In this document: one piece after another, positions 27,532 to 34,101 of the stretch
Position numbering within the stretch: position 1 is the first letter of the stretch
Layout of the letters: the number at the start of each line of letters is the position of its first letter
Source of the DNA: Ruminococcus sp.
GTDB lineage: Bacteria; Bacillota; Clostridia; Oscillospirales; Ruminococcaceae
Direction: 5' to 3'
Assembly: GCA_015066745.1 (NCBI GenBank)
Contig: SVNW01000034.1
Location: 1 to 36,169, forward strand
Length of the DNA stretch: 36,169 nucleotides
The notes under the pieces: generated by a model
The model's input: only the letters and a program-made list of their open reading frames with translations
The model's database searches: none
What the model was told of the DNA's origin: nothing
Program-made: the position numbers and the translations under genes

Positions 27532-28143
27532 TTATTTTTTGCCACATACATTTTTGCAATTCACACCGATTTGTTCGCACAATGGCCTGATATATGGGCA
27601 AATCTGTTTCTTGATTTTATCAATGTCAAGACATTCAATAAACCCTTCTGTTTTCTTTCCTTTGATATAGATACGTTTTGATTTTTTGAAAAGTTTTTTC
27701 AAGACTTCTTGTCCTACACCATGTTCTCTCGGAGTTTGTTTAGGCAGTCTTAAATGTTTTAACACTCCTTCGAAATCTAATAAGAACCAATCTTCAATAG
27801 ATTTTGAAGCTTTAATAAACTCGACTTTTTTTGCCCCATTATTAAGTAAGTCTTTCTTTACCTCTTTCATATTTACAGGCGGTTTTTTAGAAAATTCGAA
27901 AACATCTGTATCGTAACAAAGGAAAACAAAAATTTCTGAATTGCTGTACTTCTTTTTTATGTCATTCAGTCTTTTTAATGCATCTTTTTTGTAATTGCCT
28001 ACACCTCTCATGTTTTTGTATTCAATATAACAAGCAAAAGAATCCCTGTTCATCTTTCTAAGATTTGTAACTAAGGCTTTATAAAATTCAACCTCAGTAT
28101 CGCCTTCAACAAATAACACAACTACTTTAGTCATTGCTTTCAA
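27532..28143 (-). CDS. TOPRIM-like (RloB/OLD-type) putative nuclease, defence partner
   Basis: 203 aa. The N-terminus VVLFVEGDTEVEFYKAL has the TOPRIM glutamate, and FLCYDTDVFE near residue 77 supplies the D-x-D, in the order expected of a TOPRIM metal site. SIEDWFLLDFE matches the FE-WLL element of RloB-type proteins. TTG 28143 lies 5 nt after AAAGGA; the alternative ATG 28134 overlaps the ATPase stop. Either start overlaps the ATPase gene, so the proteins are coupled. AAA ATPase plus TOPRIM or RloB-like effector is the layout of AbiL, PARIS and split-OLD anti-phage systems. The exact class is not decided by sequence. Confidence 0.7.
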   Translation of the reverse strand: MKAMTKVVVLFVEGDTEVEFYKALVTNLRKMNRDSFACYIEYKNMRGVGNYKKDALKRLNDIKKKYSNSEIFVFLCYDTDVFEFSKKPPVNMKEVKKDLLNNGAKKVEFIKASKSIEDWFLLDFEGVLKHLRLPKQTPREHGVGQEVLKKLFKKSKRIYIKGKKTEGFIECLDIDKIKKQICPYIRPLCEQIGVNCKNVCGKK

Positions 28144-29419
28144 TATATTCCTTTAAAGATTCATCAGCATCTTCTGTTGATAAAATATTAAAGATATAAT
28201 CTCCTAGAGATTTATCATATTGAACTGCATCTTTAAGAAGAGCATTTACTTTAGAGGATGCTATTCGTCTAAAATCTACACTGCCGTTTTCGCTTGTTAT
28301 ACCAATGTATATACTTCTTGGATTTAGATATTGAATTATATATGGTGAATGGCTGGTAAAGATGATTTTGCATGTGTCAACAAGCTGAGAGATGGTATCT
28401 AAATAACTTTGAAGTAAATTTGGATGGATAGAGTTTTCGGGTTCTTCCATTGCAATCATAGATAATCCTTTTACATCTGCAATCGCAGCATATGTTAGCA
28501 TTAAAAAAATGCGTTTTGCTCCATCTGACATGCTTTCAAACCTTAATGGTTGCAATAACAAATCATCTGTAACGGTCATAGTGTATATAGAATCTGTATA
28601 CATCAGCGGCGCATCTTCAGAAAAACTAAACGATTTTTGTTTGTCATAATTTAATTTATGTTCAGTAACATCAATATCACGAATTCTGGGAAATAATTGC
28701 TTAAAAGAATTGATTAATAATTCAAACTTGTCAGGATATGCACTTTTAAGAAAGAATACAGCTCTTGGAATATTTTGAATTCCCCCTAATTCTAATTCCT
28801 CAAATCCTTTTATTACGATAGGGTCAGGGCTATAAGCAGGATTTGCGTCAAGATGTCTTTCTATGTAAAATTGAATGTTATTAATTTGATTTAAAATATC
28901 TATATAATACAAATCGTCAAAGGCAGTTAATTTATTTATCACTAGTAAATCATTATCAATTTTAATTTTTGTATCACATCTTCCAGTTTCGGTTCTTTTA
29001 TATTTGGCTAACGTTTCTTCTCTGCAAATAAGAGATGTGTACTTCTGACCTTTTGCATCTAATTTGATTTTTAAATATTCGTTGATTATCTTAGCAGGTG
29101 AATTTGTCTTTTCCCATTCAAATTCATATCCGTACATGACAAGATAATTCACATTGTTTGCTGTTAATGCGATTTCTATTTGGAACTCGTAGTTTTGACC
29201 AGCATTAAATTTCAAAATAGGAATATTTTGTTTCGATGACATTAGTCTATTTTTAATTTGCTGAGGGTATTTTATGAAATCTAAGCCAAAATCAATTGCA
29301 TCCATTATATTGGATTTTCCATAACCATTAAGCCCTACCAATGCAGTCATTTTATCAAAAACGATTTCTACTTCAGAAATATTCCGTATTCCTTTTACTT
29401 TGATTTTCAATATTTCCAT
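28127..29419 (-). CDS. AAA/ABC-type ATPase of defence cassette (AAA_15/AAA_21-like)
   Basis: 430 aa with the SMC-like ATPase fold of OLD-family proteins: ILKIKVKGIRNISEVEI start, Walker A GLNGYGKSN (about residue 33), signature-like SMSDGAKRIF, Walker B IAMEEPENSIHPN, and switch His in FTSHSPYIIQYL. No nuclease domain is fused; the partner TOPRIM protein follows with a 17-nt overlap. A longer frame begins at 29500, but that would place the promoter inside the gene, and AAGGTG precedes ATG 29419. Such ATPases act as sensors or regulators for the nuclease in phage defence. Confidence 0.8.
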   Translation of the reverse strand: MEILKIKVKGIRNISEVEIVFDKMTALVGLNGYGKSNIMDAIDFGLDFIKYPQQIKNRLMSSKQNIPILKFNAGQNYEFQIEIALTANNVNYLVMYGYEFEWEKTNSPAKIINEYLKIKLDAKGQKYTSLICREETLAKYKRTETGRCDTKIKIDNDLLVINKLTAFDDLYYIDILNQINNIQFYIERHLDANPAYSPDPIVIKGFEELELGGIQNIPRAVFFLKSAYPDKFELLINSFKQLFPRIRDIDVTEHKLNYDKQKSFSFSEDAPLMYTDSIYTMTVTDDLLLQPLRFESMSDGAKRIFLMLTYAAIADVKGLSMIAMEEPENSIHPNLLQSYLDTISQLVDTCKIIFTSHSPYIIQYLNPRSIYIGITSENGSVDFRRIASSKVNALLKDAVQYDKSLGDYIFNILSTEDADESLKEYIESND

Positions 29420-29471
29420 TTTTTTCACCTTCGGCATATAAATTATATCATAGATTTTTTTGAGTATCATT

Positions 29472-29500
29472 ATTATACCACACCTTTCGACCAAATGCAA
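29472..29500 (-). promoter_or_regulatory. Promoter of the ATPase/TOPRIM operon
   Basis: Minus-strand -35 TTGCAT (29500-29495), 17-nt spacer ending TGG, -10 TATAAT (29477-29472). A second TATAAT lies at 29447-29442 but lacks a -35. Confidence 0.7.
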
Positions 29501-29988
29501 TACTTTATTGCGTATTTTTTTTATTTTTTGCTATTTTGCTAAGCGTATTAAAATATTACGTCTGAAATCATTTCGTATTATATCACAATCAGCGTGATAA
29601 ACGTGTCGAATCGCCTGAATAAAATTAATACCAATCGAAGAAGTTTTTCTGATTATGATTGTTTCTTTTATTATATCACGCTTTCTGTATCATTTTCAGG
29701 ACAGTGGTATGATGCTGTAATTTGGGAAATGATTTTTATTTACAGTATTGCCGATTTTATTCAAGAGGTTTGGGTTCTCCCAAGTGTTTTTTTGTATTTG
29801 TCGTCACACGGATTTTCATTGAAAATGAGGGAGTGTGACTACAAATGCTATGCTTGCTGTCAACGAAGTTGCAGAAAGCATAGTTTACAAAAAAACGGAC
29901 TGTGTCTATACACAGGCGATGCTTGCTCTCCGCTGAGTTTGAAAAAACGAATGATTAATTTTTTCAAGAAAGCTTCGCAGAACGCACG
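29501..29988. other. Non-coding or remnant region left of the oriT-like site
   Basis: No convincing gene. A short frame at 29850-29936 (28 aa, beginning MLAVNEVAESIVYKKTD) looks protein-like. It might be the remnant of a small gene of a mobilisable element, but it has no SD at proper distance. A 150-codon frame over 29594-30043 has no SD and crosses the oriT-like site, so it is not called. Confidence 0.4.
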
Positions 29989-30020
29989 ATACCACTTCTT
30001 GTGGCATATAAGTACGCCCT
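29989..30020 (+). other. oriT-like site of MOBQ type
   Basis: An inverted repeat (ATACCAC/GTGGCAT around TTCTT, one mismatch, 29989-30007) is followed at once by TAAGTACGCCCT (30009-30020). That is one base from the TAAGTGCGCCCT nick region I recall for RSF1010 and Gram-positive MOBQ (MobA/MobL) plasmids. Relaxase genes of this family usually lie just downstream; here none does. Confidence 0.6.
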
Positions 30021-30094
30021 TACTGCCGCTTCGGGAAAAATGAAACTTGTTCAATCTGAAAAAACATTTCAGATGATTTTTTCAAACTGCTTCC

Positions 30095-30123
30095 TTGCTT
30101 TTGGAAAAAGATTAATGTATAAT
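30095..30123 (+). promoter_or_regulatory. Promoter of the HEPN-motif operon
   Basis: -35 TTGCTT (30095-30100), 17-nt spacer, -10 TATAAT (30118-30123), about 30 nt before the first start codon. Confidence 0.7.
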
Positions 30124-30152
30124 ATTATCAGGAGAAAAGAGGTGTTGTTCAC

Positions 30153-30845
30153 GTGGATTATTCAATGGAACAGATTAAAGAAATTGTAAAAAAGGTAATA
30201 GATAACGATTTTGAAACCGATGATAATTATAAATTAATGACTCTTAACATTAATAATCAGATAATAGAACTAAATGATTACGAATTGGGTAAGATAATGG
30301 GATATGATGGGTGTACTGTAAAGGAACGTGCAATTATTGCTAAAGGGAAAAGTGCTGAAGAATTTTATAATAATACTGGAACGTATATTGGTTATAAGAT
30401 TTTCAATTTGGAAAAACATCCAGAATATAGAGAAGGAGCTTTTATAGAGGATAGTAAAAAGCACGGAATATATTTTACTATTCAAAAAGAGGAATTATTT
30501 CGTTTTATTCTGGTATCATATTTCGAAAAAATTGGTGCTCATATTGCCGAGATTTCATTAAAACATAATGAACAATTTGTAACTAACGCCGCAGTATCAA
30601 AAGGTTATGATACACAAGGAACATATCGAGCACATTGTTTTTATGTAGAAAAAATCTATAGCGTTAATGATTATAAATTAATTTCTCATTTGTTTAATAT
30701 AGCGCCCGATTGGATTAAGAACCTAATTGTCGATGATTCTGAAAACGGCTTTTACAATGAAAGTATCAAATATTACAAAGAGAAAGGTTGCGACCAAACT
30801 GTAAAAGCCATTGTTGATATTCACAATTCATATTGCCCATTTTAA
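30153..30845 (+). CDS. 230-aa protein of unknown function, first gene of HEPN-motif operon
   Basis: Starts at GTG 30153, 8 nt after AGAGGTG. Very AT-rich, soluble, no membrane segments. Notable blocks are KIMGYDGCTVKERAIIAKG (about residues 47-65) and GFYNESIKYYKEKGCDQTV near the C-terminus. No nucleotidyltransferase, HTH, nuclease or kinase motif was recognised. The next gene follows after 52 bp with its own SD and no terminator between, so the two form an operon. It could be a sensor or antitoxin-like partner for the HEPN-motif protein, but this is by position only. Confidence 0.65.
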   Translation: MDYSMEQIKEIVKKVIDNDFETDDNYKLMTLNINNQIIELNDYELGKIMGYDGCTVKERAIIAKGKSAEEFYNNTGTYIGYKIFNLEKHPEYREGAFIEDSKKHGIYFTIQKEELFRFILVSYFEKIGAHIAEISLKHNEQFVTNAAVSKGYDTQGTYRAHCFYVEKIYSVNDYKLISHLFNIAPDWIKNLIVDDSENGFYNESIKYYKEKGCDQTVKAIVDIHNSYCPF

Positions 30846-30897
30846 TTTAGTATATACTGTTATTTTTGCATTTGTAAGAGATTGAAGGTGATTAATA

Positions 30898-31596
30898 ATG
30901 TCAAAATTGCAATTTTGGCGAAGTACTGAATTATTTAACGCTATTACTATAACTACATATTATTTACCCGAAAATAATATGCGGTTATTCGCGGCTTCTG
31001 ATATATTTAATGCAATTGATATGTTAAATGAAGGTATTGATGATAGAAAAAATATTATTTTGAAGCCTATACCTAAAAATAAAATATGTGTTTTCCAAAA
31101 TAACGTATGTGAAAATATCGATATTTTAAATAAAGAAGATATATTAGATACAACTAAATCAAGCAATTCTGAAAAAGTAAGATGTTTTGAAGAGTGGATA
31201 AAAAATATATGCAATAATATTCCAGAAGGATGTATTTTGCCGAAAGATAGTAAGGAATATGAATTTTTAAATTTAGCAACTAATAGATTTATGGAACTTT
31301 ATGAAGAAATAAACAGCTGCTCTTTTATGGATTTGACTCCTGAAACAAGATTATATAAAGTCAAGGATTTTTTCAGCGTTTATTCCGAGATGTTATTATA
31401 TACCCCAATAAAGGAATATATTGAATTCGTCGAAAACACGAGACCTCCTATGGAATCTGTTATTAGTAGCGAGCTGGTTAAATTTGTTAGAAATATATTG
31501 TCGCACTTCCTTTTTTTACATCATGGGATGAAATATATATTTCTAAACGACTTGTTAATTGGGCAAGTGAGGGAAAATCGGTTGATAGATTTCTGA
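30898..31596 (+). CDS. HEPN-motif protein of unknown function (0-frame product, 232 aa)
   Basis: The ATG follows GAAGGTGA. Residues 198-203 read RNILSH, the R-N-x3-H pattern of HEPN ribonucleases, in a predicted helix (SELVKFVRNILSHF). Upstream parts (about 90-190) are helical. The frame ends with 29 poorly protein-like residues after a run of seven T (31511-31517). The -1 frame continues with a well-behaved sequence to 31805, so the native protein is probably about 300 residues. The same operon contains the 230-aa gene. The family is not recognised; a HEPN RNase role is inferred from one motif. Confidence 0.6.
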   Translation: MSKLQFWRSTELFNAITITTYYLPENNMRLFAASDIFNAIDMLNEGIDDRKNIILKPIPKNKICVFQNNVCENIDILNKEDILDTTKSSNSEKVRCFEEWIKNICNNIPEGCILPKDSKEYEFLNLATNRFMELYEEINSCSFMDLTPETRLYKVKDFFSVYSEMLLYTPIKEYIEFVENTRPPMESVISSELVKFVRNILSHFLFLHHGMKYIFLNDLLIGQVRENRLIDF

Positions 31597-31805
31597 AAAA
31601 ATATCAAGGACACAAAGATGTAGAGTATAGGTTTAAAGAAAGATTATCGGGTAACTGGAGATATCCTACGATAAAATTCCCTTCTGCATATAACGATGAT
31701 AAAATTTTCTTGAAGGATATGATAACTGAAAGGGATGGCGTTTTACTTTGCGCGGTGTTAATGTATAAGGTTGTTTCGTCTCAAATTATAAATAAATTTG
31801 AATGA
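31519..31805 (+). pseudogene. C-terminal part of the HEPN-motif protein in the -1 frame
   Basis: In the -1 frame, reading from the T-run gives TSWDEIYISKRLVNWASEG, then YRFKERLSGNWRYPTIKFP and a final helix ending INKFE before TGA. Composition and lack of stops over 95 codons show it was coding with the upstream frame. The 0-frame heptamer T-TTT-TTA (31512-31518) is exactly placed for a -1 slip that joins the frames. A one-base indel in the T-run would do the same. There is no SD or start codon of its own. Confidence 0.6.
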
Positions 31806-31841
31806 TATTTTATTAATGGTATAGCGATTTTGGAAAACATT

Positions 31842-31870
31842 TTGTTGATAATATTATCAATTTTTATAAT
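31842..31870 (+). promoter_or_regulatory. Promoter and palindromic operator of the 286-aa XRE regulator
   Basis: -35 TTGTTG (31842-31847), 17-nt spacer, -10 TATAAT (31865-31870). A perfect 16-bp palindrome TTGATAATATTATCAA (31845-31860) fills the spacer, as expected of an autorepressor site. Confidence 0.65.
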
Positions 31871-31923
31871 GCAATGATATATATACGCACGACTTAATCA
31901 AATATGAAAAAGGATAAACCTGT

Positions 31924-32784
31924 ATGAATAATAAAATCAGAGAAAACATCCGCAATCTAAGAAAAGCCTGTGGTGAAACGCAAAAAGATTTAGCACAGGT
32001 ATTGAATGTTAGCGAAACCGCTATCACCAACTACGAAAAAGGAACTCGTCAGCCGGATATGCAAACACTAAAAACAATTGCAGACCATTACGATTTTCCG
32101 TTAGAAAGAATTATGGAAGAAGACCTGTCGTGGCTGGACTTCACATCTCATTCTATAGACTGGGATAGCTATATAACAGTATTCGAAGCTATGCTTCCAA
32201 TTATTTGTTCTGAAAAAGCAATAAGTAATGCCCATTTTTCGAAAGCGTATGCTATAACAGAAGAAATTCGAAATCAAATTATAAAACACGAAAATCTGAT
32301 GTTTTCGAGAGTTGAGAGAGCGATGGAAGAATATGAAACCGCTTTTCTGGAAGATGCTGATATAGTAGAAGCAGCAGCTAATATGATATGGCTTGTGTTT
32401 GTGATTTATTCTACATATCCCGATGAGCAATCACAAAAAATGGGCGAAGCGGTTTTGTATGGCAAGGGTCGAAAAAAAGATTTTATTAAAAAATATGTGC
32501 TCAAGAATTCCAATCAGACAAATGATGAGGCTTTAGGAAAAAAGAGGGAATATGTTAAAGATTCTCAAGAAACCGTAATGGCTTTGATTAATATTTTAAA
32601 GCAATCTTCTGATTACTATGCGCTTGGAGATTATTATCTTGCATTACGCTATGTTACAGGAATGATTGATAACGAATATAATGGTGCATTCAATAAAACA
32701 ATCGGTATGGAATTAATGACTTCTCTTGCAACATTGGAGAACGAGTACGCAATAAAAATGCTTAAATCCGCTTTGTCTATGTAA
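31924..32784 (+). CDS. XRE-family regulator with long C-terminal helical domain
   Basis: 286 aa. Residues 4-60 form a Cro/CI helix-turn-helix (NIRNLRKACGETQKDLAQ, VSETAITNYEKGTRQPD). The remaining 220 residues are helical, ending KMLKSALSM, and of unknown ligand or partner. AAAGGA precedes the ATG. It lies 118 bp after the HEPN-motif gene on the same strand and has its own promoter with palindrome. It may control that operon, but the palindrome was found only at its own promoter. Confidence 0.8.
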   Translation: MNNKIRENIRNLRKACGETQKDLAQVLNVSETAITNYEKGTRQPDMQTLKTIADHYDFPLERIMEEDLSWLDFTSHSIDWDSYITVFEAMLPIICSEKAISNAHFSKAYAITEEIRNQIIKHENLMFSRVERAMEEYETAFLEDADIVEAAANMIWLVFVIYSTYPDEQSQKMGEAVLYGKGRKKDFIKKYVLKNSNQTNDEALGKKREYVKDSQETVMALINILKQSSDYYALGDYYLALRYVTGMIDNEYNGAFNKTIGMELMTSLATLENEYAIKMLKSALSM

Positions 32785-32792
32785 TTCAAAAT

Positions 32793-32809
32793 CCTCACAT
32801 ATCGTGAGG
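32793..32809 (+). terminator. Short hairpin after the XRE gene
   Basis: CCTCAC/GTGAGG stem with 5-nt loop, 8 bp after the stop. There is no strong T-tract, so it is a weak terminator or an operator. Confidence 0.4.
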
Positions 32810-32830
32810 TTCATAAGTGAAAAATAGATG

Positions 32831-32869
32831 TATAATGTAAGTGTAGCAAAAACACTTACATTATTTTTT
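32831..32869 (+). terminator. Terminator hairpin just before the 125-aa gene, with an embedded -10
   Basis: Perfect 12-bp stem TAATGTAAGTGT/ACACTTACATTA (32833-32844/32852-32863), then six T, ending only 15 bp before the ATG at 32885. TATAAT at 32831-32836 overlaps the left arm. Confidence 0.75.
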
Positions 32870-32884
32870 ACGGAGGTATTCACT

Positions 32885-33262
32885 ATGAATAACGCAACAA
32901 CACTCATAATGGAAGATTTATCCCATCTCAAAGGTAAGCCCGCAGACCACGTTACACGCTTTTTAAAAAGATGCGGTGGCGGAGAGGAAAGCACAATGGT
33001 TGACGGACTTATCAACATTATCGGTATGCTCGATGCAGATAACGCATGCAGTATAAGAAATGCAAGGGTTGGTGGTATAGCAATCGGCGCTATAGGCACA
33101 GCGGTCGCTGTCGGCGGTGCGTATCTGATACATAAGCACCGAGAAAAGTGCCAAAACCGAAAGAAAATTCAGGAAGTTGCAGAAATATTAAAACAGGAAG
33201 TAGCTCTTGCAAACCAAGAGGAACTTCCTGTTGATGAAAACGAAGCTATTGAGGAAGCTTAA
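32885..33262 (+). CDS. 125-aa protein with one transmembrane segment
   Basis: GGAGG lies 8 nt before ATG 32885; an upstream in-frame ATG at 32828 sits in the terminator hairpin and is rejected. An N-terminal helical region (NNATTLIMEDLSHLKGKPAD) has Gly-rich KRCGGGEEST. A Gly/Ala-rich membrane segment (VGGIAIGAIGTAVAVGGAYL) lies at about residues 64-84, then a basic stop-transfer patch (HKHREKCQNRKK) and an acidic tail (EELPVDENEAIEEA). This predicts a cytoplasmic C-terminus. The family is unknown. The end overlaps the convergent XRE gene by 17 bp. Confidence 0.7.
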   Translation: MNNATTLIMEDLSHLKGKPADHVTRFLKRCGGGEESTMVDGLINIIGMLDADNACSIRNARVGGIAIGAIGTAVAVGGAYLIHKHREKCQNRKKIQEVAEILKQEVALANQEELPVDENEAIEEA

Positions 33263-33584
33263 TCGACTTCAGATACACCGCCAAAAGCTCCAGTGCTGTT
33301 TCCTTTTGCTGCACAGTACATTTGTCAAGCTCGGCAAAGAGTTCAGCCTGCTTCGCCGAAAGGCTGGGGTTTTCTTCGGTCAGCACAACATCAGGCGTAA
33401 TATGCAGTACTTCACATATTTTCAGCACCGTTTCAATACGCATATTGACTGTTCCTCGTTCTATATCAGCATAGGTTCTGTCGGACAAGTTTGCGGCTTC
33501 AGCTACCTCGCTTTGAGTAAGTCCGGCTTTCTTGCGGATTGCAAGCAACTTGTTTCCTATGACTCTGAAATCAAAAATAAGCAT
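33246..33584 (-). CDS. 112-aa XRE-family repressor
   Basis: Single Cro/CI helix-turn-helix (GNKLLAIRKKAGLTQSEV, NLSDRTYADIERGTVN, residues about 10-60) followed by a 45-residue helical tail. The ATG follows AGGAGG. It is divergent from the lipoprotein gene, and the shared 130-bp gap holds a long inverted repeat and a promoter, the usual layout of an autoregulated repressor that also controls its neighbour. It resembles small XRE regulators carried by mobile elements. Confidence 0.85.
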   Translation of the reverse strand: MLIFDFRVIGNKLLAIRKKAGLTQSEVAEAANLSDRTYADIERGTVNMRIETVLKICEVLHITPDVVLTEENPSLSAKQAELFAELDKCTVQQKETALELLAVYLKSIKLPQ

Positions 33585-33614
33585 TTTACTTCCTCCTATT
33601 AGTCCTATACAAGA

Positions 33615-33654
33615 ATTATACTTCCTATTTCGCTTGATAAATAGGAAGTATAAT
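33615..33654. promoter_or_regulatory. Operator: inverted repeat with 16-bp perfect arms
   Basis: ATTATACTTCCTATTT (33615-33630) and its exact complement (33639-33654), separated by 8 bp. It includes the minus-strand TATAAT (33620-33615) of the XRE gene and the -35 of the plus-strand promoter, so binding would shut off both genes. Confidence 0.8.
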
Positions 33655-33662
33655 AGTATAAT
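33634..33662 (+). promoter_or_regulatory. Promoter of the lipoprotein gene
   Basis: -35 TTGATA (33634-33639), 17-nt spacer, -10 TATAAT (33657-33662). It is overlapped by the 33615-33654 operator. Confidence 0.7.
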
Positions 33663-33689
33663 TGTAGGAGGTATAGTTCCTAATTATAC
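33656..33689. repeat. Second inverted repeat downstream of the operator
   Basis: GTATAATT (33656-33663) and AATTATAC (33682-33689), with inner AGGA/TCCT arms. It starts at the -10 and runs into the early transcript, and shares the AGGA...TCCT theme with the first operator, so it may be a second repressor site. Confidence 0.5.
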
Positions 33690-33717
33690 AAATCATAGTT
33701 CTTAGGAGGGCAAATTT

Positions 33718-34086
33718 ATGAAATCAAATAGACTTTTTGCATTGCTTTGTGCAACTGCGATGCTACTTTCATTTACTGCCTGTGACAGTAAAAAGAATGA
33801 CGAGGATAAATCGTCCAGTAATGCAACAAGCAGTTCAGCAGAAACAACAGAAAAGCAGGATGCCGAGAGCAAAACAGATGCTCCAAAAGAGGAGGAAACC
33901 AAAGCTCCGTCCGCTAATACAGACGGCGACCTCGACGATATTGTTATCAAGGATGTTGAGGACACGGTAGCAGCATTAAGTACCGAGTATGAAGCGTTAA
34001 AGGCTGAAATCAACACATATGCAAAGTATCTGGATAGTACAGATAAAATGGAGGCTTTCTACGTAAGAATTAAAGATACCAATTAA
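33718..34086 (+). CDS. Lipoprotein, N-terminal fragment ending at an in-frame TAA
   Basis: Begins MKSNRLFALLCATAMLLSFTAC, a signal peptide with lipobox SFTAC, so a membrane-anchored lipoprotein. A Ser/Thr/Glu/Lys linker (about residues 24-75) and a helical segment (VEDTVAALSTEYEALKAEIN) follow. TAA at 34084-34086 ends the frame in the middle of that helix region, and the same frame continues open for 270 codons. SD is TAGGAGGG. It is divergent from the XRE repressor and probably repressed by it. It is likely half of a gene that spans 33718-34896 (DUF6591-like, as I recall the family). Confidence 0.75.
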   Translation: MKSNRLFALLCATAMLLSFTACDSKKNDEDKSSSNATSSSAETTEKQDAESKTDAPKEEETKAPSANTDGDLDDIVIKDVEDTVAALSTEYEALKAEINTYAKYLDSTDKMEAFYVRIKDTN

Positions 34087-34101
34087 AGTTTGTGCGTGAG
34101 A

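Noticed and set aside
27259-27540. Search for the missing N-terminal half of the macro-domain gene right of the recombinase
   Set aside because: No NAAN-type motif or macro N-terminus found on either strand, so a simple small insertion between the halves is not supported.
28134-28143. ATG 28134 as start of the TOPRIM gene
   Set aside because: Not excluded, but AAAGGA is 5 nt from TTG 28143 and 14 nt from this ATG, so the TTG is preferred.
29442-29447. Second TATAAT upstream of the ATPase gene as the main promoter
   Set aside because: No -35 at 16-18 nt; the box at 29472-29477 has TTGCAT at 17 nt and an extended TG.
29594-30043. 150-codon plus-strand frame
   Set aside because: No SD, unlike-protein composition, and it runs across the oriT-like hairpin.
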